A stretch of DNA of 64,000 bases from Nocardioides sp. 1609 (GTDB taxonomy: Bacteria > Actinomycetota > Actinomycetes > Propionibacteriales > Nocardioidaceae). Of this stretch, positions 1-7,581 are shown one piece after another. Under the pieces are notes generated by a model, which worked only from the letters and a program-made list of their open reading frames with translations, had not been told where the DNA came from and did no database searches. The DNA lies in contig NZ_SPUJ01000004.1 of NCBI RefSeq assembly GCF_004522105.1, positions 124,001-188,000 of the forward strand, in the 5' to 3' direction. A program made the translations under genes and the position numbers. Every line of letters begins with the position of its first letter. Positions within the stretch are counted from its first letter, which is position 1.

Positions 1-101
1 TCGGCGACAACCTCGCGAAGATGCTGATCGGCGGCCAGGTCGTCGACGGGTCGACCGTGCGCATCGACGCCGGCGACGGGGGCCTGGTGCTGAGCGTCTG
101 A
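1..101 (+). CDS. clpB: ClpB-type AAA+ chaperone, C-terminal end (partial)
   Basis: The window opens inside a reading frame (codons from base 3) that ends in TGA at 99-101. Its 32 residues (DNLAKMLIGGQ, then DGSTVRIDAGDGGLVLSV) resemble the C-terminal small domain of ClpB/Hsp104 disaggregases, where a 'LAxxILxGxxxDGDTVxVD' strand-helix pattern is usual. Only the tail is visible, with no ATPase motif, so the identification rests on this short similarity. If correct, the full protein would be a hexameric ATPase that resolubilises aggregated protein together with DnaK. Confidence 0.55.
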   Translation, partial: GDNLAKMLIGGQVVDGSTVRIDAGDGGLVLSV

Positions 102-178
102 CGCCGTCGCACGCCGTCTCGCGCCGTCGGGCGAGGTGCGGGGCGGCGTACTCAGGTCCCCTCTGGGAGACTGGGGCC

Positions 179-1267
179 GTGGCCGAGAAGACGATCCCCC
201 GACCGCGGCAGGTGTCCCTGCTCGGCGGCGTCATCATGGGCGGCTCGCTGTTCGTGCTGCTGCTGACCTTCGACCAGATGGCCTCGCTGGGCTCGATCGA
301 GGCGCAGGAGTCGGCGGCGCGCCTGATCGCCGAGCCGCCGGCGTCCGGGCTCGGGCTGAGCGTCGACGACGTCCAGTCGATCCTGCGGGTCCTGTGCCTG
401 GTGGCCGGCGGCGCGGCCGCGGCGTCCACGATCCTGGGCTGGCAGGTCCTCATGCGGGCGCGCAGCGCGCGGCTGGCGCTGAGCATCCTGGCGCCGGTCC
501 TGCTGGTCGCCGGCCTGTCGACGTCCGGCTTCCTCGCGGCCGTCGTCGTCGCGGCGATCGTGATGCTGTGGCTGCAGCCGGCGCGCGACTGGTTCGCCGG
601 CGTCGCGGCACCGTCGGAGCAGGTCGCGCGCCGCGACCCGTCCAAGCCCGACCCGTTCGGACCCTCGACCCACACCTCGACGTCCTACGTCCCGCCGGCC
701 GAGCGGACGACGCCCGCACCGGCGGCGGTCGACCAGGCGCCCCACGCCCCCCACCACGAGCAGCCCCACCAGCCCGCCCAGCCCGCTCACCAGCCCGCAC
801 CCGTGTACGGCGGCCACCGGCAGGCCCCGGCGCCGACGTCCCGCCCGCCCCAGGTGGTGGCCGCGGCCGTCGCGACGATCGTGACCTCGAGCCTCGTGGC
901 GGTCTTCGTCGCGCTCGGCGTGCTGTTCGTGGCCGGTGACCGGACGGCGTTCGAGGACGAGGTCGCCGCCGAGATCGGCTCCAACGCCGCCTACGAGGAC
1001 CTCGACCCGAGCCTGCTCGCCGACGTCGCCATCGGGATGCTCGTGGTCTTCGCGATCTGGGCCGTCGTCGCGATCGTGCTCGCGGTCCTCACCCTGCGCG
1101 GCAGCAACGGCGCCCGCATCACCCTGGTCGTCTCCGCCATCGGGGCCGCCCTGGCCAGCCTGCTGGGGGTCCTGGTCGTCGCGCCGCTGCTCGTCACCGC
1201 TGCCTGCGTCGCCGTCGCCGTGCTGCTGCTGCGGCGCGAGTCGGCGGCCTGGTTCACCCGGCGCTGA
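179..1267 (+). CDS. multi-pass membrane protein with Pro/His-rich linker, function unknown
   Basis: A 362-residue protein starting at GTG 179; a -10-like GAGACT (167-172) ends 6 nt before it, suggesting a leaderless start. Hydrophobic segments lie near residues 11-31, 69-90, 98-132, 228-252, 286-306 and 312-351. A hydrophilic linker rich in Pro, His, Ala and Gln (about 150-222) separates two membrane halves that look alike: a helix, a short loop containing an acidic stretch, then two or three helices. This could be an internal duplication. No enzymatic motif is recognised. The last 14 nt overlap the end of the convergent aminotransferase gene. Confidence 0.8.
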   Translation: MAEKTIPRPRQVSLLGGVIMGGSLFVLLLTFDQMASLGSIEAQESAARLIAEPPASGLGLSVDDVQSILRVLCLVAGGAAAASTILGWQVLMRARSARLALSILAPVLLVAGLSTSGFLAAVVVAAIVMLWLQPARDWFAGVAAPSEQVARRDPSKPDPFGPSTHTSTSYVPPAERTTPAPAAVDQAPHAPHHEQPHQPAQPAHQPAPVYGGHRQAPAPTSRPPQVVAAAVATIVTSSLVAVFVALGVLFVAGDRTAFEDEVAAEIGSNAAYEDLDPSLLADVAIGMLVVFAIWAVVAIVLAVLTLRGSNGARITLVVSAIGAALASLLGVLVVAPLLVTAACVAVAVLLLRRESAAWFTRR

Positions 1268-2417
1268 GCCGGGCCGCGGCCAGCCGCGACGTCGCCTCGG
1301 CGATCACCTCGGTGCGCTTGCAGAAGGCCCACCGCACCAGGTGCCGCCCGGCGCCGCGCGGGTCGTCGTGGAAGACCTGCTCCGGGACGGCGACCACGCC
1401 GGCCCGCTCGGGCAGCGCCAGGCAGAACGTCAGGCCGTCGTCCCAGCCGAGGTCGCGGACGTCGGAGGTCGCGAAGTAGGTGCCCTGCGGCGTGGTCGTC
1501 GGCAGGCCCGCCGCCCGCAGGCCCGCGACGAGCTGGTCGCGCTTGCCCTGCAGCTCGACGGCGAGCGCCGCGGGGAACCCCGGGTGCTCGGTGAGGGCGT
1601 GCGCGACGGCCGGCTGCAACGGCGCGCCGGAGGTGAAGGTGAGCCACTGCTTGGCCGCGACCAGGGCGCCCACCAGGTGGGCGGGTCCGCTCGCCCAGCC
1701 GACCTTCCAGCCGGTCAGGGAGTAGGACTTCCCGACGCTCGACAGCGTCAGCGTGCGCCCGGCCATCCCGGGCAGGGTCGCGATCGGGGTGTGCACCGCC
1801 CCGTCGAAGACGAGGTGCTCGTAGACCTCGTCGGTGATCACGGTGAGGTCGTGCTCGACGGCCAGCGCGGCCACCGCGGCCAGCTCGTCGGCGGTCAGGA
1901 CGGTGCCGGTCGGGTTGTGCGGGCTGTTGAGCAGCACGAACCGGGTCCGTGGCGTCACCGCGGCCCGCAGCTCGTCGAGGTCGACCCGGAAGTCGGGGGA
2001 GCGCAGCGTGACCGGACGGCGTACCCCGCCGGCGACCTGCAGCATCGCGAGGTAGGAGTCGTAGTAGGGCTCGAGGACGACGACCTCGTCGCCGGGCTCG
2101 ACCAGCCCGAGCAGCGCCGCGGCGATGCCCTCGGTGCAGCCGGTGGTGATCGCGACCTCGGTGTCGGGGTCGAGGTCGAGGCCGTAGTGGCGGCGCTGGT
2201 GCTCGGCCACGGCCTGCCGGAGCACGGGGACGCCGGTGCCGGGGGCGTACTGGTTGGCACCGCCGCGCATCGCCGCCACCGCGGCGTCGACGACCTCGCG
2301 CGGTCCGTCCTCGTCGGGGAACCCCTGGCCGAGGTTGACCGAGCCGGTGCGGACGGCCAGGGCCGACATCTCGGCGAAGATCGTCGGTAGGATGCCGTGC
2401 AGGCGGGACGCGGTCAC
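1254..2417 (-). CDS. PLP-dependent aminotransferase (fold type I, class I/II)
   Basis: A 387-residue pyridoxal-phosphate aminotransferase of the AspC / N-succinyl-DAP aminotransferase (DapC-like) / kynurenine aminotransferase group. Visible landmarks are NLGQGFPD near residue 28, NSPHNPTG (164-171) binding the substrate carboxylate and PLP, TDEVYE (195-200) with the Asp that binds the pyridine nitrogen and the Tyr that binds PLP O3', and SSVGKSYSLTGWKVGW with Schiff-base Lys230. The exact amino donor cannot be told from sequence. The start is GTG 2417, with TAGTGT (2425-2430) 7 nt upstream, divergent from pyrE. The 3' end overlaps the neighbouring membrane-protein gene by 14 nt. Confidence 0.9.
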   Translation of the reverse strand: MTASRLHGILPTIFAEMSALAVRTGSVNLGQGFPDEDGPREVVDAAVAAMRGGANQYAPGTGVPVLRQAVAEHQRRHYGLDLDPDTEVAITTGCTEGIAAALLGLVEPGDEVVVLEPYYDSYLAMLQVAGGVRRPVTLRSPDFRVDLDELRAAVTPRTRFVLLNSPHNPTGTVLTADELAAVAALAVEHDLTVITDEVYEHLVFDGAVHTPIATLPGMAGRTLTLSSVGKSYSLTGWKVGWASGPAHLVGALVAAKQWLTFTSGAPLQPAVAHALTEHPGFPAALAVELQGKRDQLVAGLRAAGLPTTTPQGTYFATSDVRDLGWDDGLTFCLALPERAGVVAVPEQVFHDDPRGAGRHLVRWAFCKRTEVIAEATSRLAAARLSAG

Positions 2418-2424
2418 CTGCTCG

Positions 2425-2430
2425 ACACTA
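2425..2430 (-). promoter_or_regulatory. -10 element for the aminotransferase gene (leaderless)
   Basis: TAGTGT on the minus strand, 7 nt before GTG 2417. This fits the actinobacterial TANNNT -10 with transcription starting at or next to the start codon. Confidence 0.5.
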
Positions 2431-2437
2431 GTCCTGG

Positions 2438-2443
2438 GACACT
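2438..2443 (+). promoter_or_regulatory. -10-like element for pyrE
   Basis: GACACT, 6 nt before GTG 2450. It lies back to back with the divergent aminotransferase promoter, so both promoters occupy 2425-2443. Confidence 0.4.
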
Positions 2444-2449
2444 GGCCCG

Positions 2450-2995
2450 GTGACGACCACGGACGACTCCCTCGCTGCCGACATCGACGCCTGCTGCCGC
2501 CTGACCGGGGAGTTCACCCTCCGCTCCGGCCAGGTCTCGCACGAGTACTTCGACAAGTACCTCTTCGAGGCCGATCCCCTCCTGCTCGGCCGGGTCGCGC
2601 GCGAGATGATCCAGGTGATCCCGCAGGACACCGAGCTGCTCGGCGGCCTCGAGATGGGCGGCATCCCGATCGCCACGGTGGTCAGCTCGATCACCGGCAC
2701 GCCGGCGCTCTTCGTGCGCAAGGAGGCGAAGACCTACGGCACCTGCAAGCTCGCCGAGGGGCCGCCGTACGCCGGCCGGCGGGTCACGCTCGTCGAGGAC
2801 GTGATCACCACCGGCGGCGCCGTCCGCGACGCCACCCGGGCGCTGCGCGAGGGCGGCGCCATCGTCGAGGTCGTCGTCTGTGCGATCGACCGCTCGCCGG
2901 CGGGTGAGAACCCGCTCGCCGACGTCGGCCTCGAGGTCCGCTCGATCCTCACCAAGGCCGACCTGGACGCCGTCCGGGCCGGCTACCGGGCCTAG
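2450..2995 (+). CDS. pyrE: orotate phosphoribosyltransferase
   Basis: A 181-residue enzyme converting orotate plus PRPP to orotidine 5'-monophosphate in de novo pyrimidine synthesis. The PRPP-binding loop VEDVITTGGAV (about 107-117) and the catalytic-loop region RKEAKTYGTCK (about 86-96) are present, and the length is normal for the family. The start is GTG 2450 just after a -10-like GACACT. It converges on the DedA gene: the stop codons share CTAG at 2992-2995, inside the palindrome GCCTAGGC. Confidence 0.93.
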   Translation: MTTTDDSLAADIDACCRLTGEFTLRSGQVSHEYFDKYLFEADPLLLGRVAREMIQVIPQDTELLGGLEMGGIPIATVVSSITGTPALFVRKEAKTYGTCKLAEGPPYAGRRVTLVEDVITTGGAVRDATRALREGGAIVEVVVCAIDRSPAGENPLADVGLEVRSILTKADLDAVRAGYRA

Positions 2996-3720
2996 GCCTC
3001 GGCCTCGGCCGTGCGCGCCTCGGCGTCGGGGTCGTCGCCGCGGCGCAGCTCGCGCCGGTGCTTGACGCCCTCGTAGACCAGGGGCGCCACGGTGAAGACG
3101 AGGATCGCGATCATCGCGTAGTCGATGTTGTCGCCGATCGAGGGGAACGTCGCCCCGAGGAAGTAGCCGAGCATGGTGATCGAGCAGACCCAGAGCACCG
3201 CCCCGATGGCGCTCCAGGTGAAGAAGCGGCGCCGCTCCATCTGCGTGACCCCGGCGACCACGGTGATGTAGGTGCGGACGAAGGGCACGAAGCGGCCGAT
3301 GACCAGGGCCTTGTTGCCGTGCTTGTCGAAGAACGCGGTGGTGTTGTCGAAGTACTTGCGCTTGAGGATCCGTCCGTCGCGCTCGTACAGGGGTGGCCCG
3401 AGCTTGCGCCCGATCTCGTAGCCCACGACGTTGCCGAGGAAGCCGGCGATGGTCAGCAGCACGAGCGCGACCGCGAGCTCGACGAGCGGTTCGCCCATCC
3501 CGAAGATGTGGATCTGCTCGCCGGCGATGAACAGGCCGAGCGCGAAGAGCAGGGTGTCGCCGGGCAGGAACGGGAAGAACAACCCGCACTCCACGAAGAC
3601 GATGGCGAGGCTGATCCAGATGAGCGTGCCGCCGAAGTTGTCGAGGAGCCACTCGGGCTCCATCCACTTGATCCCCAGCAGCAACGGGACGAGATCGGGG
3701 ACGGCGGCCAGCAAGCTCAC
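2992..3720 (-). CDS. DedA family membrane protein
   Basis: A 242-residue integral membrane protein of the DedA / SNARE-associated family. Its members are proposed flippases for undecaprenyl phosphate or phospholipids. The conserved ECGLFFPFLPGDTLLF near residue 45 and the later GRFVPFVRTYITVVAG segment are diagnostic; several hydrophobic helices surround them. I chose GTG 3720, because TAGGTT (3727-3732) ends 6 nt upstream and would give a leaderless transcript; a TTG two codons earlier (3726) is also in frame. The tail from about residue 220 is charged. The gene is divergent from the TrmH-like gene. Confidence 0.9.
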   Translation of the reverse strand: MSLLAAVPDLVPLLLGIKWMEPEWLLDNFGGTLIWISLAIVFVECGLFFPFLPGDTLLFALGLFIAGEQIHIFGMGEPLVELAVALVLLTIAGFLGNVVGYEIGRKLGPPLYERDGRILKRKYFDNTTAFFDKHGNKALVIGRFVPFVRTYITVVAGVTQMERRRFFTWSAIGAVLWVCSITMLGYFLGATFPSIGDNIDYAMIAILVFTVAPLVYEGVKHRRELRRGDDPDAEARTAEAEA

Positions 3721-3726
3721 CCCCAA

Positions 3727-3732
3727 AACCTA
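3727..3732 (-). promoter_or_regulatory. -10 element for the dedA-like gene (leaderless)
   Basis: TAGGTT on the minus strand ends 6 nt before GTG 3720, which decides that start over TTG 3726. Confidence 0.5.
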
Positions 3733-3739
3733 CCTGTCG

Positions 3740-3745
3740 TAACGT
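3740..3745 (+). promoter_or_regulatory. -10 element for the TrmH-like gene (leaderless)
   Basis: TAACGT, 7 nt before GTG 3753 and divergent from the dedA-like promoter. Confidence 0.5.
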
Positions 3746-3752
3746 CGCCCCT

Positions 3753-4484
3753 GTGCATCCGGCCGACCCTGAGATCCCCCCGAGTCCGGGGGGCGACCAG
3801 CGGGCGCCGTACGACCCGATGCCGCACGGACCGGTCGAGGTCGGCGTCGGCCCGTGGCCGGGTCCGTGGCCCGACGGGGCGGGGAGCGAGGTCTACGACC
3901 CCGACCTGCTGAGCGCCGGTGACCGGCGCAACGTCGTCGACCGCTACCGCTACTGGAGCGTCGAGGCGATCCGCGCCGACCTCGACGTCCGCCGCCACGG
4001 GTTCCACGTGGCGATCGAGAACTGGCAGCACGACTTCAACATCGGCACGATCGTCCGCTCCGCGAACGCGTTCCTCGCCGCGGAGGTGCACATCGTCGGC
4101 AACCGCCGCTGGAACCGCCGCGGCGCGATGGTCACCGACCGCTACCAGCACGTGCGGCACCACCCGAGCGCCGACGACCTCGCCGGCTACCTCGCCGACC
4201 AGCCGGACGGCGCCGTCCCGGTCTGGGGCATCGACAACCTCCCCGGCTCGGCCCACCTCGAGACGATGCGGTTGCCGCGCCGGGTCTGCTTCCTCTTCGG
4301 CCAGGAGGGTCCCGGGCTCTCGGACGCCGCCCGCGAGGTCTGCGCCGGCACCTTCTCGATCGCCCAGTTCGGCTCCACCCGCTCGATCAACGCCTCGGCC
4401 GCCGCGGCGATCGCCATGCACTCCTGGGTCCGCGAGCACGCCGACCTGTCCGAGGGCGCCCCCGACACCACCTGGCGGGGCTGA
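3753..4484 (+). CDS. TrmH/SpoU family RNA 2'-O-methyltransferase
   Basis: A 243-residue SPOUT-class methyltransferase acting on tRNA or rRNA ribose. The three family motifs are visible: motif 1 FNIGTIVRSANAF, motif 2 FLFGQEGPGLS, and motif 3 IAQFGSTRSINASAAAAIAM, which form the trefoil-knot S-adenosylmethionine site. The N-terminal 60 residues are a variable, Pro/Gly-rich extension. The target nucleotide cannot be assigned. The start is GTG 3753, 7 nt after TAACGT. The stop codon lies in a 14-bp palindrome shared with the convergent sigma-factor gene. Confidence 0.9.
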   Translation: MHPADPEIPPSPGGDQRAPYDPMPHGPVEVGVGPWPGPWPDGAGSEVYDPDLLSAGDRRNVVDRYRYWSVEAIRADLDVRRHGFHVAIENWQHDFNIGTIVRSANAFLAAEVHIVGNRRWNRRGAMVTDRYQHVRHHPSADDLAGYLADQPDGAVPVWGIDNLPGSAHLETMRLPRRVCFLFGQEGPGLSDAAREVCAGTFSIAQFGSTRSINASAAAAIAMHSWVREHADLSEGAPDTTWRG

Positions 4485-4493
4485 CCGGTCAGC
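4480..4493. terminator. palindrome spanning two convergent stop codons
   Basis: GCTGACCGGTCAGC is a perfect 14-bp palindrome containing the TGA stop of the TrmH-like gene (4482-4484) and the TGA stop of the convergent sigma gene (4489-4491 on the minus strand). It may act as a short bidirectional terminator. There is no T-tract. Confidence 0.4.
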
Positions 4494-4986
4494 TCCCGTT
4501 GGGGGCGAGGGCCGCCTGGAGGGCGGCCACCCCGCGGGAGGTGTGGCTCTTGACGGTGCCGGTCGCGACGCCGAGCTCGACCGCCGTCTCCTCGACCGAC
4601 AGCCCGAGCCAGTGCCGCAGGACGACGGCCCGCCGCTGCATCGGCGGCAGCGCCTGCAGCGCCTCGAACAGCTCGGACCGCTCCTCGACCGGCAGCGGCT
4701 CACGAGCGGCGCGGTCGTGCCCGGCGAGCCCGGCCTGCTCCCGGCGCCGCCACGGCCGGCGGTGCTCGTCGATGTCGGCGCGCACGATGATCTGGCGCAC
4801 GTAGGCCTCCTCGCGGCCGTCGCGGTGCAGCCGGGGCCACGCGACGTACAGCTTGGTGAGGGCGGTCTGCAGGACGTCGTCGGCCCGGTTCCAGTCGCCG
4901 CAGACGGCGTAGGCGATCCGGCGCAGGTGCTGCTGGCGGGCGGCGACGAAGTCGGTGAACTCGCGGTCGCGATCGGCCCCGGTCAC
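4489..4986 (-). CDS. SigE-family ECF RNA polymerase sigma factor
   Basis: A 165-residue extracytoplasmic-function sigma factor of the actinobacterial SigE-like group. Region 2 covers about residues 10-75 (DDVLQTALTKLYVAWPRL) and region 4 about 105-155 (LPPMQRRAVVLRHWLGLSVEETA, then a GTVKSHTSRG recognition helix). The GTG start at 4986 overlaps the TGA of the upstream membrane-protein gene as GTGA, indicating translational coupling. It is the last gene of a three-gene operon (6400 to 4489). The membrane protein probably regulates or transmits a signal to it, but no zinc anti-sigma motif is visible. Confidence 0.88.
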   Translation of the reverse strand: MTGADRDREFTDFVAARQQHLRRIAYAVCGDWNRADDVLQTALTKLYVAWPRLHRDGREEAYVRQIIVRADIDEHRRPWRRREQAGLAGHDRAAREPLPVEERSELFEALQALPPMQRRAVVLRHWLGLSVEETAVELGVATGTVKSHTSRGVAALQAALAPNGS

Positions 4987-5882
4987 CGCAGCCCCTCGCC
5001 GCTGCCGTACTGGTCGGCGGCGTAGGCGAGGAAGTCGTCGATCGTCGCTCCGCCGACGCTGCCGGCGGTCGGGAGGTACTCCGGCTCCGAGCCACCGATC
5101 TCGCGGGCGAGCACGAACCAGCGCATGCCCTCGTAGGTCACCATCGCGACCGCGGTGCGGTCGCCGGGGCCGGCGAAGCTGTCGGGCAGGTCGACCGCGC
5201 CCGTCTGCGCCAGGATCTCGACCCCCGCGCGGGGGAGCAGGGTCTCGCCGGCGCCGAAGCGGACCAGGCGCAGACCGGGCTCGCCGGTCTGGAGCGCGAC
5301 CATGTCGTCGATCCACTGCTGCAGGGTCGCGAAGGACTTCCCGGCCGGGTCCCAGGTCAGGGAGCCGCCGACGGGGTCGTACTCGAGCAGCGCCCAGTAG
5401 TCCTCGCCGTCGCGGGAGTACGCGAGGCCGAGCGATCGGTGCGGCAGCACCGACGCCAGCGGGTTCGCGATCCGCTCGGTCACGGTCACGCCGCGCGCCT
5501 TGAGCACGGAGCCGTCGGCCTCGAGCCAGACGTCGGAGCCGTGGAGACCGGCCGAGGGCCGGGCCGCCGCGGTGGGCGGCGAGGTCGCCGGTGCGCCCGT
5601 CGGGGAGCCCGTCGGGGAGCCCGGCGGGGCGCTCGACGCGCGGGCGGGCGTCGGCGTGCCCGCCACGTCGACCCCGCCCCCGGCGGAGGTGGAGTCGTCG
5701 TCGAGGACGGTGTAGGCCGTGCCGAGGACGGCGACCACCGCGACCGCGCCCGCCGCGGTCGTGAGGCGGCGCCGGCGCAGCGCGCGCCGCCCGGCGCGGA
5801 GGCGGACGTCGGCCGGGGGCAGCGGCGGGCCGTCCCCGAAGGAGGAGTCGAGGTGGTCGGCGAGGTCGCTCTGCTCGGTCAT
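4983..5882 (-). CDS. single-pass membrane protein coupled to the sigma-factor gene, possible anti-sigma factor
   Basis: A 299-residue protein with a short cytoplasmic N-terminus (1-38, Arg-rich before the membrane), one transmembrane helix (about 40-60), a Pro/Ser/Thr/Ala-rich stalk (about 65-110) and an extracytoplasmic domain of about 185 residues without a recognised family. This layout and its place directly upstream of a SigE-family sigma gene fit the membrane partner often found with these sigma factors, but the HxxxCxxC zinc anti-sigma motif is absent. It starts at ATG 5882 within an ATGA overlap with the upstream gene and ends in a GTGA overlap with the sigma gene. Confidence 0.8.
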   Translation of the reverse strand: MTEQSDLADHLDSSFGDGPPLPPADVRLRAGRRALRRRRLTTAAGAVAVVAVLGTAYTVLDDDSTSAGGGVDVAGTPTPARASSAPPGSPTGSPTGAPATSPPTAAARPSAGLHGSDVWLEADGSVLKARGVTVTERIANPLASVLPHRSLGLAYSRDGEDYWALLEYDPVGGSLTWDPAGKSFATLQQWIDDMVALQTGEPGLRLVRFGAGETLLPRAGVEILAQTGAVDLPDSFAGPGDRTAVAMVTYEGMRWFVLAREIGGSEPEYLPTAGSVGGATIDDFLAYAADQYGSGEGLR

Positions 5883-6400
5883 ACCTGGTCTACGGAGCCC
5901 GGCCCCTCGGGGTTGTCACGGCGGCGCAGGATCGTCAGGAGGTCGAGCAGCGCGAGCTCGGTGACGGCCTCGCGCGCCGGCAGGTCGGCGAGCAGGTAGG
6001 CCCGGCCGAGGACGCCGCGCGGGGCGAAGCCGACCGTGACCGAGACGGTGCTGGCGCCCTCGACGTCCTCGTCGGGACCGACGGCGGCCTCGAGCCGCAC
6101 CGTGCCGGGGGCGCGGACGTCGGCCTCGAGCAGGAGCCGGCGGGCCCCGTGGTCGGCGCCGGTCACCCGCCAGAACCCGACCCGGTCACCCGGGGCGAGC
6201 AGCGGCCGGTCGGGCGGCGGACGACGCAGCCCGGGGCCGAGCGCGAGCCGGTCGATCCAGCGCCGGAAGACGAACGGTGCCGCGTCGACGTACCACTGGC
6301 GACCGGCGCGGCCGGACGCGACGACCGACCAGGCGTCGTCGGGGGTGAGCCGGACGGTCGCGTCGCGGCGACTCGTGTGCAGTGTCCGCGCGCGTCGCAT
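5879..6400 (-). CDS. DUF2867-like protein, first gene of the sigma operon
   Basis: A 173-residue protein resembling the DUF2867 domain (often the C-terminal part of NAD(P)-binding proteins): RRWIDRLALGPGLRRPPPDRPLLAPGD, then GDRVGFWRV and a hydrophobic C-terminal segment. There is no signal peptide or clear membrane helix. ATG 6400 lies 6 nt after TAGGGT (6407-6412), suggesting a leaderless operon promoter. Its stop overlaps the next start as ATGA (5879-5882), so all three genes of the operon are translationally coupled. Its function is unknown, and its link to the sigma factor is inferred only from position. Confidence 0.75.
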   Translation of the reverse strand: MRRARTLHTSRRDATVRLTPDDAWSVVASGRAGRQWYVDAAPFVFRRWIDRLALGPGLRRPPPDRPLLAPGDRVGFWRVTGADHGARRLLLEADVRAPGTVRLEAAVGPDEDVEGASTVSVTVGFAPRGVLGRAYLLADLPAREAVTELALLDLLTILRRRDNPEGPGSVDQV

Positions 6401-6406
6401 GGACCG

Positions 6407-6412
6407 ACCCTA
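6407..6412 (-). promoter_or_regulatory. -10 element for the DUF2867/sigma operon
   Basis: TAGGGT on the minus strand, 6 nt before ATG 6400; divergent from the aldolase promoter. Confidence 0.5.
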
Positions 6413-6427
6413 CGGGCCGGTAAGCAC

Positions 6428-6433
6428 TAGGGT
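6428..6433 (+). promoter_or_regulatory. -10 element for fbaA, with leader and Shine-Dalgarno
   Basis: TAGGGT lies 37 nt before ATG 6471. Transcription would start near 6440, giving a leader of about 30 nt that contains the strong ribosome site GAGGAG (6458-6463). This is one of the few leadered genes here, fitting a highly expressed enzyme. Confidence 0.45.
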
Positions 6434-6470
6434 CCGTGGTGAGACCGACGTCGTTCCGAGGAGCCCACGC

Positions 6471-7499
6471 ATGCCCATCGCCACCCCCGAGAAGTACGCC
6501 GAGATGTTGGACACCGCGAAGGCCGGTGCCTACGCCTTCCCGGCCATCAACGTGTCGTCGTCCCAGACGCTCAACGCCGCGCTGGCCGGGTTCGCCGAGG
6601 CCGGCAGCGACGGGATCATCCAGGTCTCCACCGGCGGCGCCGACTACCTCTCCGGTCCGACGGTCAAGAACATGGTGTCCGGCTCGCTGGCCTTCGCCGC
6701 CTACGCCGCCGAGGTCGCCCAGAGCTACCCCGTCAACATCGCGCTGCACACCGACCACTGCCCGAAGGACAAGCTCGACGGCTTCGTCCGCCCGCTGCTC
6801 GACCTGTCGGTCGAGCGGGTCAAGGGCGGCCAGGCGCCGCTGTTCCAGTCGCACATGTGGGACGGCTCGGCCGTGCCGCTCGAGGAGAACCTCTCCATCG
6901 CCGCCGAGCTGCTCGAGAAGTGCATCGCCGCGAAGATCATCCTCGAGATCGAGGTCGGGGTCGTCGGCGGCGAGGAGGACGGCGTCGAGGCCGAGATCAA
7001 CGACAAGCTCTACTCGACCCCCGAGGACGCCATCGCCACCGCCCGGGCCCTCGGCCACGGCGAGCAGGGCTACTACATGACGGCGCTGACCTTCGGCAAC
7101 GTGCACGGCGTCTACAAGCCCGGCAACGTCAAGCTGCGCCCGTCGGTGCTGCGCGACGCGCAGGCCGCGGTCGTGCAGGAGTTCGGCCTCGAGGAGGGCG
7201 CCAAGCCCTTCCACCTCGTCTTCCACGGCGGCTCGGGCTCCTCGGCCGAGGAGATCGCCGAGGCCCTCGACTACGGCGTCGTCAAGATGAACGTCGACAC
7301 CGACACCCAGTACGCCTTCACCCGGCCGATCGCCGGCCACATGCTCGGCAACTACGACGGCGTCCTGAAGATCGACGGCGAGGTGGGCAACAAGAAGACC
7401 TACGACCCGCGGGCCTGGGGCAAGGCCGGGGAGGCCGGCATGGCCGCCCGGGTCGTCGAGGCGTGCGAGCACCTGCGCTCCGCCGGCCGCACGATCTGA
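6471..7499 (+). CDS. fbaA: class II fructose-bisphosphate aldolase
   Basis: A 342-residue zinc-dependent aldolase that cleaves fructose 1,6-bisphosphate to dihydroxyacetone phosphate and glyceraldehyde 3-phosphate. LHTDHCPKD near residue 92 carries catalytic Asp and zinc His; EIEVGVVGGEEDGVE is the family's mobile-loop segment; FHGGSGSS and KMNVDTDTQYAF bind phosphate. The length is normal for the FbaA/TIGR01520 branch. ATG 6471 is preceded by GAGGAG with 7-nt spacing; other in-frame starts upstream lack one. Its near neighbour downstream is a DUF3151 gene, a familiar actinobacterial companion of fba. Confidence 0.95.
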   Translation: MPIATPEKYAEMLDTAKAGAYAFPAINVSSSQTLNAALAGFAEAGSDGIIQVSTGGADYLSGPTVKNMVSGSLAFAAYAAEVAQSYPVNIALHTDHCPKDKLDGFVRPLLDLSVERVKGGQAPLFQSHMWDGSAVPLEENLSIAAELLEKCIAAKIILEIEVGVVGGEEDGVEAEINDKLYSTPEDAIATARALGHGEQGYYMTALTFGNVHGVYKPGNVKLRPSVLRDAQAAVVQEFGLEEGAKPFHLVFHGGSGSSAEEIAEALDYGVVKMNVDTDTQYAFTRPIAGHMLGNYDGVLKIDGEVGNKKTYDPRAWGKAGEAGMAARVVEACEHLRSAGRTI

Positions 7500-7520
7500 G
7501 GAAATGCGCGCGCCGCAACC

Positions 7521-7549
7521 TTGACGCGCGGCCCGAGCAGCACAGGATG
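7521..7549 (+). promoter_or_regulatory. possible promoter of the secreted hydrolase
   Basis: TTGACG (7521-7526), a 17-nt spacer and AGGATG (7544-7549), 32 nt before TTG 7582. The -35 is good but the -10 is poor, so this is tentative. Confidence 0.25.
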
Positions 7550-7581
7550 GGTGCACACATCACCTGACCTCGGGAGCACCC

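Noticed and set aside
7501..7530. Hairpin formed by CGCGCG blocks after fbaA
   Set aside because: The CGCGCG stretches are short and self-complementary in many registers; not convincing as a terminator.
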